From contig CAMLSA010000002.1 in the NCBI GenBank assembly GCA_946482655.1, positions 1 through 64,000 on the forward strand: a stretch of 64,000 nucleotides of DNA. Direction: 5' to 3'. Both the position numbers and the translations under genes were made by a program. The stretch comes from an uncultured Sphingomonas sp. GTDB taxonomy: Bacteria; Pseudomonadota; Alphaproteobacteria; Sphingomonadales; Sphingomonadaceae. The stretch's first letter is position 1; each line of letters starts with the position of its first letter. The notes below the pieces were generated by a model, which saw nothing but the letters and a program-made list of their open reading frames with translations, was not told where the DNA came from and made no database searches. Shown here one piece after another: positions 43,490 through 53,060 of this stretch.

Positions 43490-44290
43490 CTAGTTCAGGT
43501 GAATGCGGTTGCGAACCCGGCGAATGCCGATCAGGCCGGTATAGGTGAAAAAGGCGCAACAGCCCGTGACATAACCCGCGAAAAGATGCTTGTCTGAAGC
43601 GCCTTCGAACATGCCATAGCGCGCATATTCAAACAGGCCGGCCATCGGGTTCCAGTCGAAGATCTGCTGCAGATTGAGAGGTAGCCATTCGCTGGCGACG
43701 AAGCCGCCGGAGAGCGGCATCATGAAATAGGATATGGGATGGACCAGCCGCTGCAGGGTCGGGCGGTCCGTGGTGATCGCCGTAACGTTCAGCCCCAGCG
43801 CGAAGGACAGCCAGATCATCCAACCGATTCCGGCGAACAGGTAAAGCGGCCGGGCGGGAAGTTCGGCATAACCCAGCAGAATCGCCAGGCCCATCAGAAT
43901 GACCAGCGAGCAGAGGCAGCCCGCCGCTTCGATCACCACACGGGCGATCGACAGGTTGAGCACCGAGATCATGCGATGATACATCAAGGGCAGGCTGCTA
44001 TCGAGCAGGCTCTCGGCCCTGTTGAAGATGCCGCGGAAAATGATGAATACGCAGTAGCCGAGCAGTCCGAAGGCGACCGGCGGCATGCTGGATCCGACAT
44101 GGTGCGGCTGGAACGAATGCAGGGCCGCGATCACCGTCGCCAGCAGCAGCGGTTCGCCGATCAGCCAGAGATAACCGATGTTGCTGCGGCCATAGCGCGT
44201 GTGCAGCTCGCGCATCACCAGCGCACCGATCACGTCGAGCTGCAGCGTCAGATCATGGTAGAAGCTCGAACCGGACGCCTTGGTCGCCAT
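43490..44290 (-). CDS. ABC-2 type polysaccharide exporter permease, KpsM/Wzm-like
   Basis: A 266-residue membrane protein with about six helices. The N-terminal VMRELHTRYGRSNIGYLWLIGEP is the hallmark start of polysaccharide ABC-2 permeases. It would move a lipid-linked glycan across the inner membrane. Its first codon overlaps the stop of the upstream GT4 gene. The matching ATPase (KpsT/Wzt) is normally the neighbour, but no such gene is present anywhere in this window; the only ABC ATPase seen belongs to the type I system. Confidence 0.92.
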   Translation of the reverse strand: MATKASGSSFYHDLTLQLDVIGALVMRELHTRYGRSNIGYLWLIGEPLLLATVIAALHSFQPHHVGSSMPPVAFGLLGYCVFIIFRGIFNRAESLLDSSLPLMYHRMISVLNLSIARVVIEAAGCLCSLVILMGLAILLGYAELPARPLYLFAGIGWMIWLSFALGLNVTAITTDRPTLQRLVHPISYFMMPLSGGFVASEWLPLNLQQIFDWNPMAGLFEYARYGMFEGASDKHLFAGYVTGCCAFFTYTGLIGIRRVRNRIHLN

Positions 44291-45597
44291 CAGCGGTCTC
44301 CTCCCCCCGCATCGATCTCGCGCACCAGATCGAGCAGCACGCCGATATGGCCGTGCCAGCCCGGCGCGGTCCAGCCGTTCAGCCTGTCGAGTTGCCGGTC
44401 GCGCCTGCCGGCCTTGTCCGCGCTATAGTCCATGATCGCCCTGATCCACTCCGGCCCGTCCAAAGGATCGATGAAGTCGGGGACCATGCCCCCGGCTTCG
44501 CGCAGCGCGGGAAGATCGCTGCAGATCACCGGGGTGCCGCACAGCAGCGCCTCCGTCACCGGCATTCCGAATCCTTCCGCGAAGGAAGGGCATAGCAGCG
44601 CGCGGGCATGCCGCAAGAGCATGCTCACCGAACGGTCCGAGAGCCCGGAAAATTCGTGGACATGATCCTGGATCGCGACACAGCGCTCGAGCATGTCGAC
44701 GACATTTTCATTCTCCCAGCCGCGCCGCCCGACGATCGCGAGATGGGGAGTCCGGTCGGGCCCCAGCGTTTCTATCATCCGCCGCCATATGTTGAGCAGC
44801 AGCAGATGGTTCTTGCGGGGTTCGATCGTGCTCAGCACCACGAAATAGGGCCGCGGCATCGGCGGCGCGGCCTCGTCGCCCCCCGGCAGCGGATCGCAGC
44901 CGAGATGGGCGATGCGGAGCGGCGGCGCCGGACGCGATCCGTTGAGAAAGCGTGTCATCGACCGGGCCGTCGCCTCGCTATTGGCGATCAGCCCGTCGGC
45001 GAGCGCGGCCATCGTCCGGATGCGTCGCTGGTGGGTCGCGGCGCCGTTGGGCCGCGCATATTCGGGAAACTCTATCGGGATGAGATCGTGCACCAGGCAG
45101 ATGAAGCGGGCCCCCTCGGCGCGCAACTTGACGCGGACCCGGTCGGGCCTGTCGAGATGGTGGGGCGAGGCCTGGACATAGTAACGGCGCGTGCCCGGCG
45201 GCGGCGGCGGCACCCGGCGAGGCCGCAACCGCGCGAGGCTGCGCGCGGCGCCGAGCATCATAGCGCGCCGGCCGGGCTTCTCCTGGCTCGCCCAGCGCGC
45301 CTCGGTCTCGTCGAGGAAGCGGACCACGGCCTCGCGCGGCAAGCGTCCGTACAGGCCGTACGGATGCACCGCGGCGAAATGGAGACGATCGGGGATGAGC
45401 CCAAACAGCGTGCGGGCATAGACCAGTTCGACCCGGTCGATCCCGGTCGGCATCGCGTGCAGGGTGCGCGACATCAGCCGCGACAGATCGAGGATGATCT
45501 CGACGCCCGCGGGCAGCAGCGGTGACGGAACGGCTTCCACCGGAGCGGCCATGGTTGACATGGCCACCCTATTATCGCGGATGGGCTGCGCCGTCAT
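44290..45597 (-). CDS. GT4 glycosyltransferase (mannosyltransferase-like)
   Basis: A 435-residue GT-B enzyme. Conserved segments are MPTGIDRVELVYART near the start, FICLVHDLIPIEFPEY, YFVVLSTIEPRKNHLLLL and CPSFAEGFGMPVTEALLCGTPVICSD, the last carrying the E-x7-E site. This pattern is shared with the enzyme encoded just upstream (45610-47949). The start could be 45597 or the ATG 36 bases in (MSTMAAPVE). It overlaps the permease gene and lies 12 bases after the larger GT4 gene, so the three form one operon with the KpsE-like gene. Confidence 0.9.
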   Translation of the reverse strand: MTAQPIRDNRVAMSTMAAPVEAVPSPLLPAGVEIILDLSRLMSRTLHAMPTGIDRVELVYARTLFGLIPDRLHFAAVHPYGLYGRLPREAVVRFLDETEARWASQEKPGRRAMMLGAARSLARLRPRRVPPPPPGTRRYYVQASPHHLDRPDRVRVKLRAEGARFICLVHDLIPIEFPEYARPNGAATHQRRIRTMAALADGLIANSEATARSMTRFLNGSRPAPPLRIAHLGCDPLPGGDEAAPPMPRPYFVVLSTIEPRKNHLLLLNIWRRMIETLGPDRTPHLAIVGRRGWENENVVDMLERCVAIQDHVHEFSGLSDRSVSMLLRHARALLCPSFAEGFGMPVTEALLCGTPVICSDLPALREAGGMVPDFIDPLDGPEWIRAIMDYSADKAGRRDRQLDRLNGWTAPGWHGHIGVLLDLVREIDAGGGDR

Positions 45598-45609
45598 CCT
45601 CGCAAGCCG

Positions 45610-47949
45610 TCAGCTTTCCCTGAAGGCATTGAGCGCATCGAGCCGGCCCAGCGCCACCGCCTCGATAAAATCCTGCCGGGTCGCCGCGTCGTCGGCCTCG
45701 TGCAGGAAGAAGCCCTGGGCGAAATAGGTGACCACCATGCCATCGGGTGTCGCCCGTGCGCCGAACCGCAGGGTGAGGTCGTGCTCGCCGTCGGCCGCCG
45801 CGATGTCGAGCCGCACCCAGGTCTTCGCGCGGATATCGAGTTCGCCGACGATCAGGGTGTCGCCGCATCCTATGGTCCACACGCTAGGGGCATGCTCGTC
45901 GCCGAGCAATGCTATCATCATCCTCAGCGGCCGGTGCGGCCCCGGGAGGCGGACGATTATCTCGCCGCCTTCGCAGCGGATGCGGCAGCCACGCGATTCC
46001 GGCCAATGCCACCCGAGATCGGACCGGAAGCTTTCGCCGGTATGCATTCCCGGCCAGATCCGCGTGGATTCGTTGCGCATCATCGGATGCCATGCGCCGA
46101 TCTTGGCGGTCGGCGGCGGCGGAAGGACGATGGTGCCCTCACGCGCGTCACGCTCGGCGAATCGATCCAGCTCGTCGGCGATCTGGCCGGCCATGTCGTT
46201 CCAGGCGCGCGGGCGGAAACCGGCGGCGATGCGCGCCTCCGCCGCGGCGCGGTGATCGGCGTCGAGGATCAGCTTCTCGGCCGCGTCGGTCAGCGCCGGC
46301 ACCGATCCTGCAGGCACATAGATCGCGAATTCGCCACCCGCTTCGGGCAGCGACGCCGCATCCGAGATCAGTGGCACCTTGCCGTGGCACAGCGATTCGG
46401 TGACCGGCAGGCCCCAGCCCTCGTAGAGGCTGGGATAGAGGGTGAAGCGGCACGTCCGGTAGAGCAGTCCCAGCTCCTCGTCCGACAGGCGCGACAGCAT
46501 CGATACCTTGGCCGACAGCGCTTGGTCACCGGTAAGCCGCTCATAGATTCGATCGTTGAGCCAGCCGCGATTGCCGACGCAGACCAGCTGCGGCACCGCA
46601 TCGGGCCCATGTCGCGCGATCAGCTCGGCCCATGCGTCGAAGGCGATCAGATGACCCTTGCGCGATTCGATGGTCGACACGAACAGCACGAAGCCGCCGG
46701 GCTTGAGGCTCCAGCGGTCGAGCGCCCGGTCCGGCAGCTCGGTCGAACCGGCCTTGCGGAAATCGGCGTCGAGCGGGACGACCGCGACGTTGGACGGGTC
46801 GAGCTCATGGCCGAGCGTCTTTGCGACCGCGAGCAGATCCTTCCGCGTGGCGTTCGAATTGACCAGGAAATGATCGGCGTGATCGAATACGCCGATCACC
46901 CAGCTGATGAAATCCTGGGTCAGCCCGCGGGTGCAATGCTCGGGTGCCATGATCGGAATCATGTCGTGGACGAACGGGATGTAGCGGATGCCCCGGGTCG
47001 CCTTGGCATGGCGGACGAACAGGAAATAATTCTGCAGCCACCAGCTGGTGCCGAGGTTGATCAGCGAAGCGCCCTGCGGGAACTCGAACGGGCTGGTCAG
47101 CGACAGGAAGAGGCGCAGGCCCGCCACCGCCTCGGTCCATTCGGGATCGAAGCGGTCTCCCCCCGACGTGCTGAGCCGCGCGACCGCCCGCATCCGCGCG
47201 AGCGGCAGCTCGAGCCATTCGTCGCGCCCGTCGATGAAGCAGCACAGCCGGATGTCGCGGTCGCCGCCGCGCGCCAGGGCGCCCTCGATCGTCTCGATCT
47301 GGACCCGCTGGATGCCGGTCGGCAGCCGGGCATTGGCGTAATAGCTGATCAGGTCCGAGATGTCGAAGACGAGCGCCGGCCGCGGGCCGGGAACCGGCCC
47401 GGCGGCGGGCGTGGCCATGTCCTCGGTGATGACGCGGCGGATCTGGCCGACCAGCGGCGCTTCAGCGGAGCCCGGCGGGAGCTGTCCGAGCATGTCCCCG
47501 AGCAGGGCGATGAGCGCCGGTCGGCCCTTTTCGCCCTGATGCGCGATCAGGCGCAGCAATTCGTCTTCCTGGTTGGCCGATCGCTCGCCCGCGTGAAGCG
47601 CCTTCAGGAAATGGCCTATCGCGGCTTCGGTCCTGCCGAGCTGCTTGTAGAGATGGGCCATGAAGACGTGCGCTTCGGCCAGGGCGGGCTGACGCCTCGC
47701 CGCTTCCGCATAGGCGTCGATCGCGGGCCCCAGCTCGCCCTGTTCCTTGAGCGCATGGCCGAGCTGTATCCAAATCGGCGCGAGCTCGGGATCGATCTCG
47801 ACCGCCGTCCGGAACGCCGCAGCCGCGGCGGCCCAGTCCTGGCGCGCGCGCGCGTCATTGCCGCGCCGTACGTAGGTCCGGCTCGGCGGTTCTGCCTTGG
47901 GGAACAGGCGTGACCAGATCCGGCGGACGAAAAGGGGAGGGGGCCTCAT
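45610..47949 (-). CDS. TPR + GT4 glycosyltransferase with C-terminal beta domain
   Basis: A 779-residue protein. Residues about 25-125 are TPR-like (IWIQLGHALKEQGELGPAIDAY), closely resembling the start of the giant protein at 30714. Residues about 165-580 are a GT4 domain: RLPTGIQRVQIETIE, IPFVHDMIPIMAPEH, FVLFVSTIESRKGHLIAF and YPSLYEGWGLPVTESLCHGKVPLISD. The last 180 residues are probably beta-rich and of unknown role (LGWHWPESRGCRIRCEGG). It is the first gene of the minus-strand export operon and is divergent from rfbC over 222 bases. Confidence 0.88.
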   Translation of the reverse strand: MRPPPLFVRRIWSRLFPKAEPPSRTYVRRGNDARARQDWAAAAAAFRTAVEIDPELAPIWIQLGHALKEQGELGPAIDAYAEAARRQPALAEAHVFMAHLYKQLGRTEAAIGHFLKALHAGERSANQEDELLRLIAHQGEKGRPALIALLGDMLGQLPPGSAEAPLVGQIRRVITEDMATPAAGPVPGPRPALVFDISDLISYYANARLPTGIQRVQIETIEGALARGGDRDIRLCCFIDGRDEWLELPLARMRAVARLSTSGGDRFDPEWTEAVAGLRLFLSLTSPFEFPQGASLINLGTSWWLQNYFLFVRHAKATRGIRYIPFVHDMIPIMAPEHCTRGLTQDFISWVIGVFDHADHFLVNSNATRKDLLAVAKTLGHELDPSNVAVVPLDADFRKAGSTELPDRALDRWSLKPGGFVLFVSTIESRKGHLIAFDAWAELIARHGPDAVPQLVCVGNRGWLNDRIYERLTGDQALSAKVSMLSRLSDEELGLLYRTCRFTLYPSLYEGWGLPVTESLCHGKVPLISDAASLPEAGGEFAIYVPAGSVPALTDAAEKLILDADHRAAAEARIAAGFRPRAWNDMAGQIADELDRFAERDAREGTIVLPPPPTAKIGAWHPMMRNESTRIWPGMHTGESFRSDLGWHWPESRGCRIRCEGGEIIVRLPGPHRPLRMMIALLGDEHAPSVWTIGCGDTLIVGELDIRAKTWVRLDIAAADGEHDLTLRFGARATPDGMVVTYFAQGFFLHEADDAATRQDFIEAVALGRLDALNAFRES

Positions 47950-48171
47950 ATCGGCACGAAGCCGCCGAAGCGGCCTCTGACGGCTTGCGGCCTATGGCTG
48001 TCAACGAACGGCATTAGTTTCCAGACTAGTGATTTCCCCAAGCGGGGCGGGTGGTAGAGGAGGCGATGGCGCACCGCAATATGATAGAGCACTCCCGCCC
48101 AAGACGCGCGGCACTGGACATCGAGCCGAAGCCCTGCGATCCGCGCATCGACTTAGCAGGGGAATGATGAC

Positions 48172-48756
48172 GTGCCGGTGAAACTGATCCACACGCGCCG
48201 CTTCGGCGATGATCGCGGATGGTTCGTCGAGACCTATCATCGTCCGCGCCTGGCCGCGCAGGGCGTGGTCGAGGAGTTCGTTCAGGACAATCACAGCTAT
48301 TCGAAGCAGGCGGGCACTATCCGCGGCATCCACTTCCAGGCCCCGCCGCACGCCCAGGCCAAGCTGGTACGCTGCGCGCGCGGTAGGATCTTGGATTATG
48401 CGGTCGATCTGCGCGCTGGGTCGCCGACCTATGGCCATCATGTCGCGGCCGAGCTGTCGGCCGACAATGGCGACCAGCTCTACGTGCCGATCGGCTTCGG
48501 CCACGGCTTCGTCACGCTCGAACCCGACACGGAGGTGATCTACAAGGTGTCCGACGTTTATGCGCCCGAAGCCGAGGGCGGCATCCGCTGGGACTGTCCG
48601 ACGATCGGGATCGATTGGCCGCTGCCACCCGGGGGACCGACGCTTTCCCCCAAGGACATGACATTGCCGGTCTTGGCCGGCTGGGTCAGCCCCTTCGCCT
48701 ATGATGGCGAGCCGCTGGACCTGGATCGTTTCAGGCTTGAAAAGCCCGAACCGTGA
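48172..48756 (+). CDS. rfbC: dTDP-4-dehydrorhamnose 3,5-epimerase
   Basis: The 194-residue RmlC enzyme epimerises dTDP-4-keto-6-deoxyglucose at C3 and C5 in the third sense of dTDP-L-rhamnose synthesis. The catalytic His54 lies in TIRGIHFQAPPHAQAKLV, and Tyr130 in KVSDVYAPEAEGG is the expected acid. FGHGFVTLEPDTEVIYK is the conserved core strand pair. The start is GTG at 48172, after AGGGGA; nearby ATGs are out of frame. It leads the rfbC-rfbB-rfbD-rfbA operon on the plus strand, divergent from the export operon, and should supply rhamnose to the RgpF-type transferases here. Confidence 0.95.
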   Translation: MPVKLIHTRRFGDDRGWFVETYHRPRLAAQGVVEEFVQDNHSYSKQAGTIRGIHFQAPPHAQAKLVRCARGRILDYAVDLRAGSPTYGHHVAAELSADNGDQLYVPIGFGHGFVTLEPDTEVIYKVSDVYAPEAEGGIRWDCPTIGIDWPLPPGGPTLSPKDMTLPVLAGWVSPFAYDGEPLDLDRFRLEKPEP

Positions 48757-48802
48757 ATCGAGGTCGCGCCTCGCGCCCTAGGCCGTTATGATCGGAGACA
48801 AG

Positions 48803-49860
<1,058 letters not shown>

Positions 49861-49861
<1 letters not shown>

Positions 49862-50748
49862 TGCGCAGCATTCTCGTCACCGGGGGGCAGGGGCAGGTCG
49901 GCCTCGAATTGGCGCGGCAGGATTGGCCGGCCGATATGTCTATACATTTTCCGGCGCGCGCCGAGCTTGACATCGGATCGCAGCGCAGCCTCGCCACCTA
50001 TCTGCGCGGAGGCAACTTCGACGCGATCATCAACTGCGCGGCCTATACGGCGGTCGACAAGGCCGAAGAGGAGCGCGAGGCGGCCTTTCTCGTCAACGGC
50101 GAGGCGCCCGGCTGGCTTGCCGACACCGGAATCCCGCTGATCCACCTCTCGACCGACTATGTCTTCGACGGGACGAAGGACGGCTATTATGGCGAGGAGG
50201 ATCCGGTCGCCCCGCTGGGTGCCTACGGGGCGTCGAAGCTGGAGGGCGAACGTGCCGTTCGAGCCGGCCAGTCGCCTTCGGTGATCTTGCGCACCGCATG
50301 GGTTATTTCGGCGCACCGCGCCAATTTCCTCAAGACGATGCTTCGGCTCGCCGCCGCCAATGCCAGCCTGCGAGTCGTCGACGACCAGCGGGGCTGCCCG
50401 ACCTCGGCGCAGGACATCGCGTCGGCGCTTCACACCATCGTGCTGCGCCTGATCGAGGACCGGACGGCGCCGACGGGCACCTATCACTTCGTCAATTCGG
50501 GGGAGGCGACCTGGTGCGATCTGGCGCGCGAGATATTCGCTTTGAGCGCATCGGCGGGCGGGCCCCATGCGAAGGTGGAGGCGATCACCACCGCGGATTA
50601 TCCTACATCCGCGAAGCGTCCGGCCAACTCGCGGCTTTCCGCCTCGAAGATCACCGCCGACTATGGCATTCACCCGCGCGACTGGCGTGCCGCGGTGCGC
50701 GACATTATCGATGAGCTGGTGGGGCCGGCGGCCCGGACGGGGGCATAA
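49861..50748 (+). CDS. rfbD: dTDP-4-dehydrorhamnose reductase
   Basis: The 295-residue RmlD enzyme carries out the last step, reducing dTDP-4-keto-L-rhamnose to dTDP-L-rhamnose with NAD(P)H. The nucleotide loop is TGGQGQVG, the STDYVFDG motif spans 97-104, and the catalytic YxxxK is Tyr122/Lys126 in AYGASKLEGE. ATG 49861 overlaps the rfbB stop; a longer in-frame extension runs inside rfbB and is not real. The following rfbA gene starts with GTG directly after the stop. Confidence 0.95.
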
Positions 50749-51618
50749 GTGAAGGGGATCATTCTGGCGGGCGGCTCGGGCACGCGACTCCATCCGATGA
50801 CGATGGTCGGCTCCAAGCAGCTGCTGCCCGTCTACGACAAGCCGATGATCTATTATCCGCTGTCGACGCTGATGCTTGCCGGCATCCGCGAGGTACTCGT
50901 CATCTCGACGCCGCGCGACACCCCCAGTTTCCAGGCGTTGCTCGGCGACGGCGGCCAATGGGGAATGGACATCCGCTATGCCGTCCAGCCCAGCCCCGAC
51001 GGGCTTGCCCACGCTTATATCATCGGGGCGGACTTTGTTGGGAACGAACCGTCCGCGCTGATCCTCGGCGATAATATATTCTACGGGCATGGCTCGACCG
51101 ATCTTTTCAGGAGCGCGGTGGGACGAGCGACCGGAGCGACTGTTTTCGCCTATCATGTCACCGATCCCGAGCGTTATGGCGTGGTCGAGTTCGATGACGG
51201 GATGCGCGCCGTCTCGATCGAGGAGAAGCCGGCGCGGCCGCGATCCAATTGGGCGGTAACCGGCCTTTACTTTTACGACGCCGAGGTCGTCGGGATCGCG
51301 AAGAGCCTCAAGCCCTCGGCGCGGGGCGAACTCGAGATCACCGACGTCAACAAGGCCTATCTCGCCGCGGGCAAGCTCTCGGTCGAACTGATGGGGCGCG
51401 GCTATGCCTGGCTCGACACCGGAACTCCCGACAGCCTGATCGAGGCCGCGGAATTCGTGCGGACCCTTGAGAAGCGCCAGGGATTCAAGATAGCCTGTCC
51501 CGAGGAGGTCGCCTTCGATCAGGGCTTCATCGATGCGGGGCAGGTCGAAGAGCTGGCCGCGGCGCTCGGCAAGAGCGCCTATGGCGAATATCTCCGGAAC
51601 AGGGTGCTGAGACGCTGA
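50749..51618 (+). CDS. rfbA: Glucose-1-phosphate thymidylyltransferase
   Basis: The 289-residue RmlA enzyme makes dTDP-glucose from glucose-1-phosphate and dTTP, the first step of the pathway. The nucleotidyltransferase signature [13 protein letters not shown] is at the start, followed by the lysine in [17 protein letters not shown] and by [10 protein letters not shown] and VIEEKP-like [11 protein letters not shown]. It starts with GTG at 50749 directly after the rfbD stop. Its stop overlaps the start of the cyclic-nucleotide-binding gene as TGATG, so that gene is likely co-translated. Confidence 0.96.
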   Translation: MKGIILAGGSGTRLHPMTMVGSKQLLPVYDKPMIYYPLSTLMLAGIREVLVISTPRDTPSFQALLGDGGQWGMDIRYAVQPSPDGLAHAYIIGADFVGNEPSALILGDNIFYGHGSTDLFRSAVGRATGATVFAYHVTDPERYGVVEFDDGMRAVSIEEKPARPRSNWAVTGLYFYDAEVVGIAKSLKPSARGELEITDVNKAYLAAGKLSVELMGRGYAWLDTGTPDSLIEAAEFVRTLEKRQGFKIACPEEVAFDQGFIDAGQVEELAAALGKSAYGEYLRNRVLRR

Positions 51619-52115
51619 TGCAGAATGCACGGTATATCGCGGCGGGTCTGAGCGACGCCGACATGCTATGGCTGCTGTCGGTCGGCAAGTTGCGCACGCT
51701 CAATGCCGGCGAGCGGCTGGTGGCGGCTGGCAAGCCGCTGGCCGAACTGTTCTTCGTCACGAGCGGAAAGCTCGGGGTTGTCCTCGACGATGGCGGCCGC
51801 GTCGCCCAGCTGCATCATGGCGACGTGGTGGGTGAGATGTCGTTCATCGAGCGGCACCCCCCGGTCGTATCCGTCTGGGCCGAGGAGCGGACCGAGATCC
51901 TCGCCATCCCCCGAAAGCAGATACTCGACAGGTTCGAACGCGAGCCGGAATTCGCCGCGCGCTTCTACCGCGCACTGGCGGTCTTCCTGTCGGAGCGTCT
52001 CCGCGACACCACCGCCGCGGTGAGCGTGGCGACCGAGGAGGAGCGCAAGCGCGACAAGGCCGACAAGGCCGCCCGCGCCCGCTTCGCGCGGCTGTTCGTC
52101 AAATCGGGGCCGTAA
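51618..52115 (+). CDS. Cyclic-nucleotide-binding-domain protein
   Basis: A 165-residue stand-alone cNMP-binding domain (Crp fold without DNA-binding part). Visible are GERLVAAGKPLAELFFVTSGKLGVV (phosphate-binding cassette region), HGDVVGEMSFIE with the glycine-glutamate pair, and AIPRKQILDRFE; the last 35 residues are highly charged and helical. No helix-turn-helix is seen, so it is not a complete transcription factor. It is translationally linked to rfbA, suggesting that it senses a nucleotide or second messenger to adjust dTDP-rhamnose or capsule production. That link is inferred from context. Confidence 0.85.
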   Translation: MQNARYIAAGLSDADMLWLLSVGKLRTLNAGERLVAAGKPLAELFFVTSGKLGVVLDDGGRVAQLHHGDVVGEMSFIERHPPVVSVWAEERTEILAIPRKQILDRFEREPEFAARFYRALAVFLSERLRDTTAAVSVATEEERKRDKADKAARARFARLFVKSGP

Positions 52116-52211
52116 GAGAGATCAGAGGCCGAGCAATTCGCGCGCCCCAGCTGGCTTCCACGTCCCCGCCCGCGGTTTTGCCTCTGGCGCGATCTTCTCC
52201 CGAATTGGGGG

Positions 52212-52487
52212 TCAGGCCACCCGGTCTTCCTCGGATGCTCGCGACACGTGACGCCCACGCAGCATCCGCTCGTCGTAGATGATCTTTCCCGATGCGGGCC
52301 GGTTCTCTTCCGTGGCGGGGATATTGGAAAGATCCTGCGGCGCGTCGATCACGGATACCGGCTTTTTCAGATGGACGACTCTCGCCACGCCGCAACTGCG
52401 GCATCGCTTGACGAGGCGGTGGGGATTATATGTGGCGAGCCTCTGGATCCAGCGATGTGCCCCCAATCGGCAAAAAAAGGACATCAT
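52212..52487 (-). CDS. Small protein with cysteine-pair (zinc-ribbon-like) motif
   Basis: A 91-residue frame beginning MMSFFCRLGAHRW (ATG 52487 or 52484, after GAGAGA). It contains one cysteine near the start with a following His-Arg-Trp, and a CRSCG pair later (KRCRSCGVARVV), an arrangement like small zinc-binding proteins of the CxxxHxW type. The C-terminal half is polar and may be disordered. I do not recognise the family and no neighbour points to a role; it sits convergent with the cyclic-nucleotide-binding gene. Confidence 0.5.
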   Translation of the reverse strand: MMSFFCRLGAHRWIQRLATYNPHRLVKRCRSCGVARVVHLKKPVSVIDAPQDLSNIPATEENRPASGKIIYDERMLRGRHVSRASEEDRVA

Positions 52488-53060
52488 AATCTCTCTAGGT
52501 GACGGTGGTGGATCGGGTGGCCGGGCCGAACTCATGCTTTTCCGAAATCCAGCGCGGAAAGGTAGATGGTTGGGTGCTCGTCCACGTCGCCGAGCATGCC
52601 GCGGTCGAAGAGCTTCTGCGCCGCTTGCTAATGGCACCGCGCTGTTCTTCGAGGGCGTGCCGCGCTGGCTTGCCCGAACCATGATTGAAGGTGGGCCTCT
52701 GAGCATCGATCATGCGGCCGAGCGCCAGCCTCACAGGGGCTGACGCCCCCGGCTCGACGGCCGGCGTATCCGTGTTTCGCTTGCCATGTGAGGTGTTGGA
52801 CGGAAAGGGAGGGGAGGCGGGACCACGGAAGCATACATGCGTCAGACCTTGAACCCGAAATGCACCCATTGACGACTATGGCATCCCTAGCTGACGACAG
52901 GCTGACAGGATGACGCAAACCCGTCATATATTTGAAGCAGTTGGGATCCTTCCGGGTTCTGATTGAGGGGACCGATCTCATCCCTCCCTTGGGGGGAAGG
53001 CTCATGGCGCCACCGAAGGCGCTCCCTCCGGATCGCGGGCATGCTGCGCGCGTGTCCGCC
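52488..53060. other. Intergenic region, 573 bp, with possible broken coding stretch
   Basis: No intact gene is supported. A plus-strand stretch at 52499-52743 shows coding-like codon use broken by a frame change and is listed separately. The remaining part up to the histidine kinase stop at 53061 holds short GC-rich inverted stretches but no convincing terminator or promoter. Confidence 0.5.
52499..52743 (+). pseudogene. Possible frameshifted small gene
   Basis: From GTG 52499 a frame reads about 45 residues including CFSEIQRGKVDGWVLVHV and EHAAVEELLRRLL. Shifting frame at about 52628 continues as ANGTALFFEGVPRWLARTM and ends at a TGA at 52741. The join would give a compact 80-residue protein with sensible codon use in both parts. 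I do not recognise it. Either it is a small decayed gene or one indel separates it from an intact relative elsewhere. Confidence 0.25.

Noticed and set aside
45700..47913. 737-residue open frame on the plus strand
   Set aside because: It is exactly antisense to the TPR-GT4 gene, has a low-complexity Arg/Gly/Asp-rich composition and no recognisable domain; long antisense frames are expected in GC-rich DNA.
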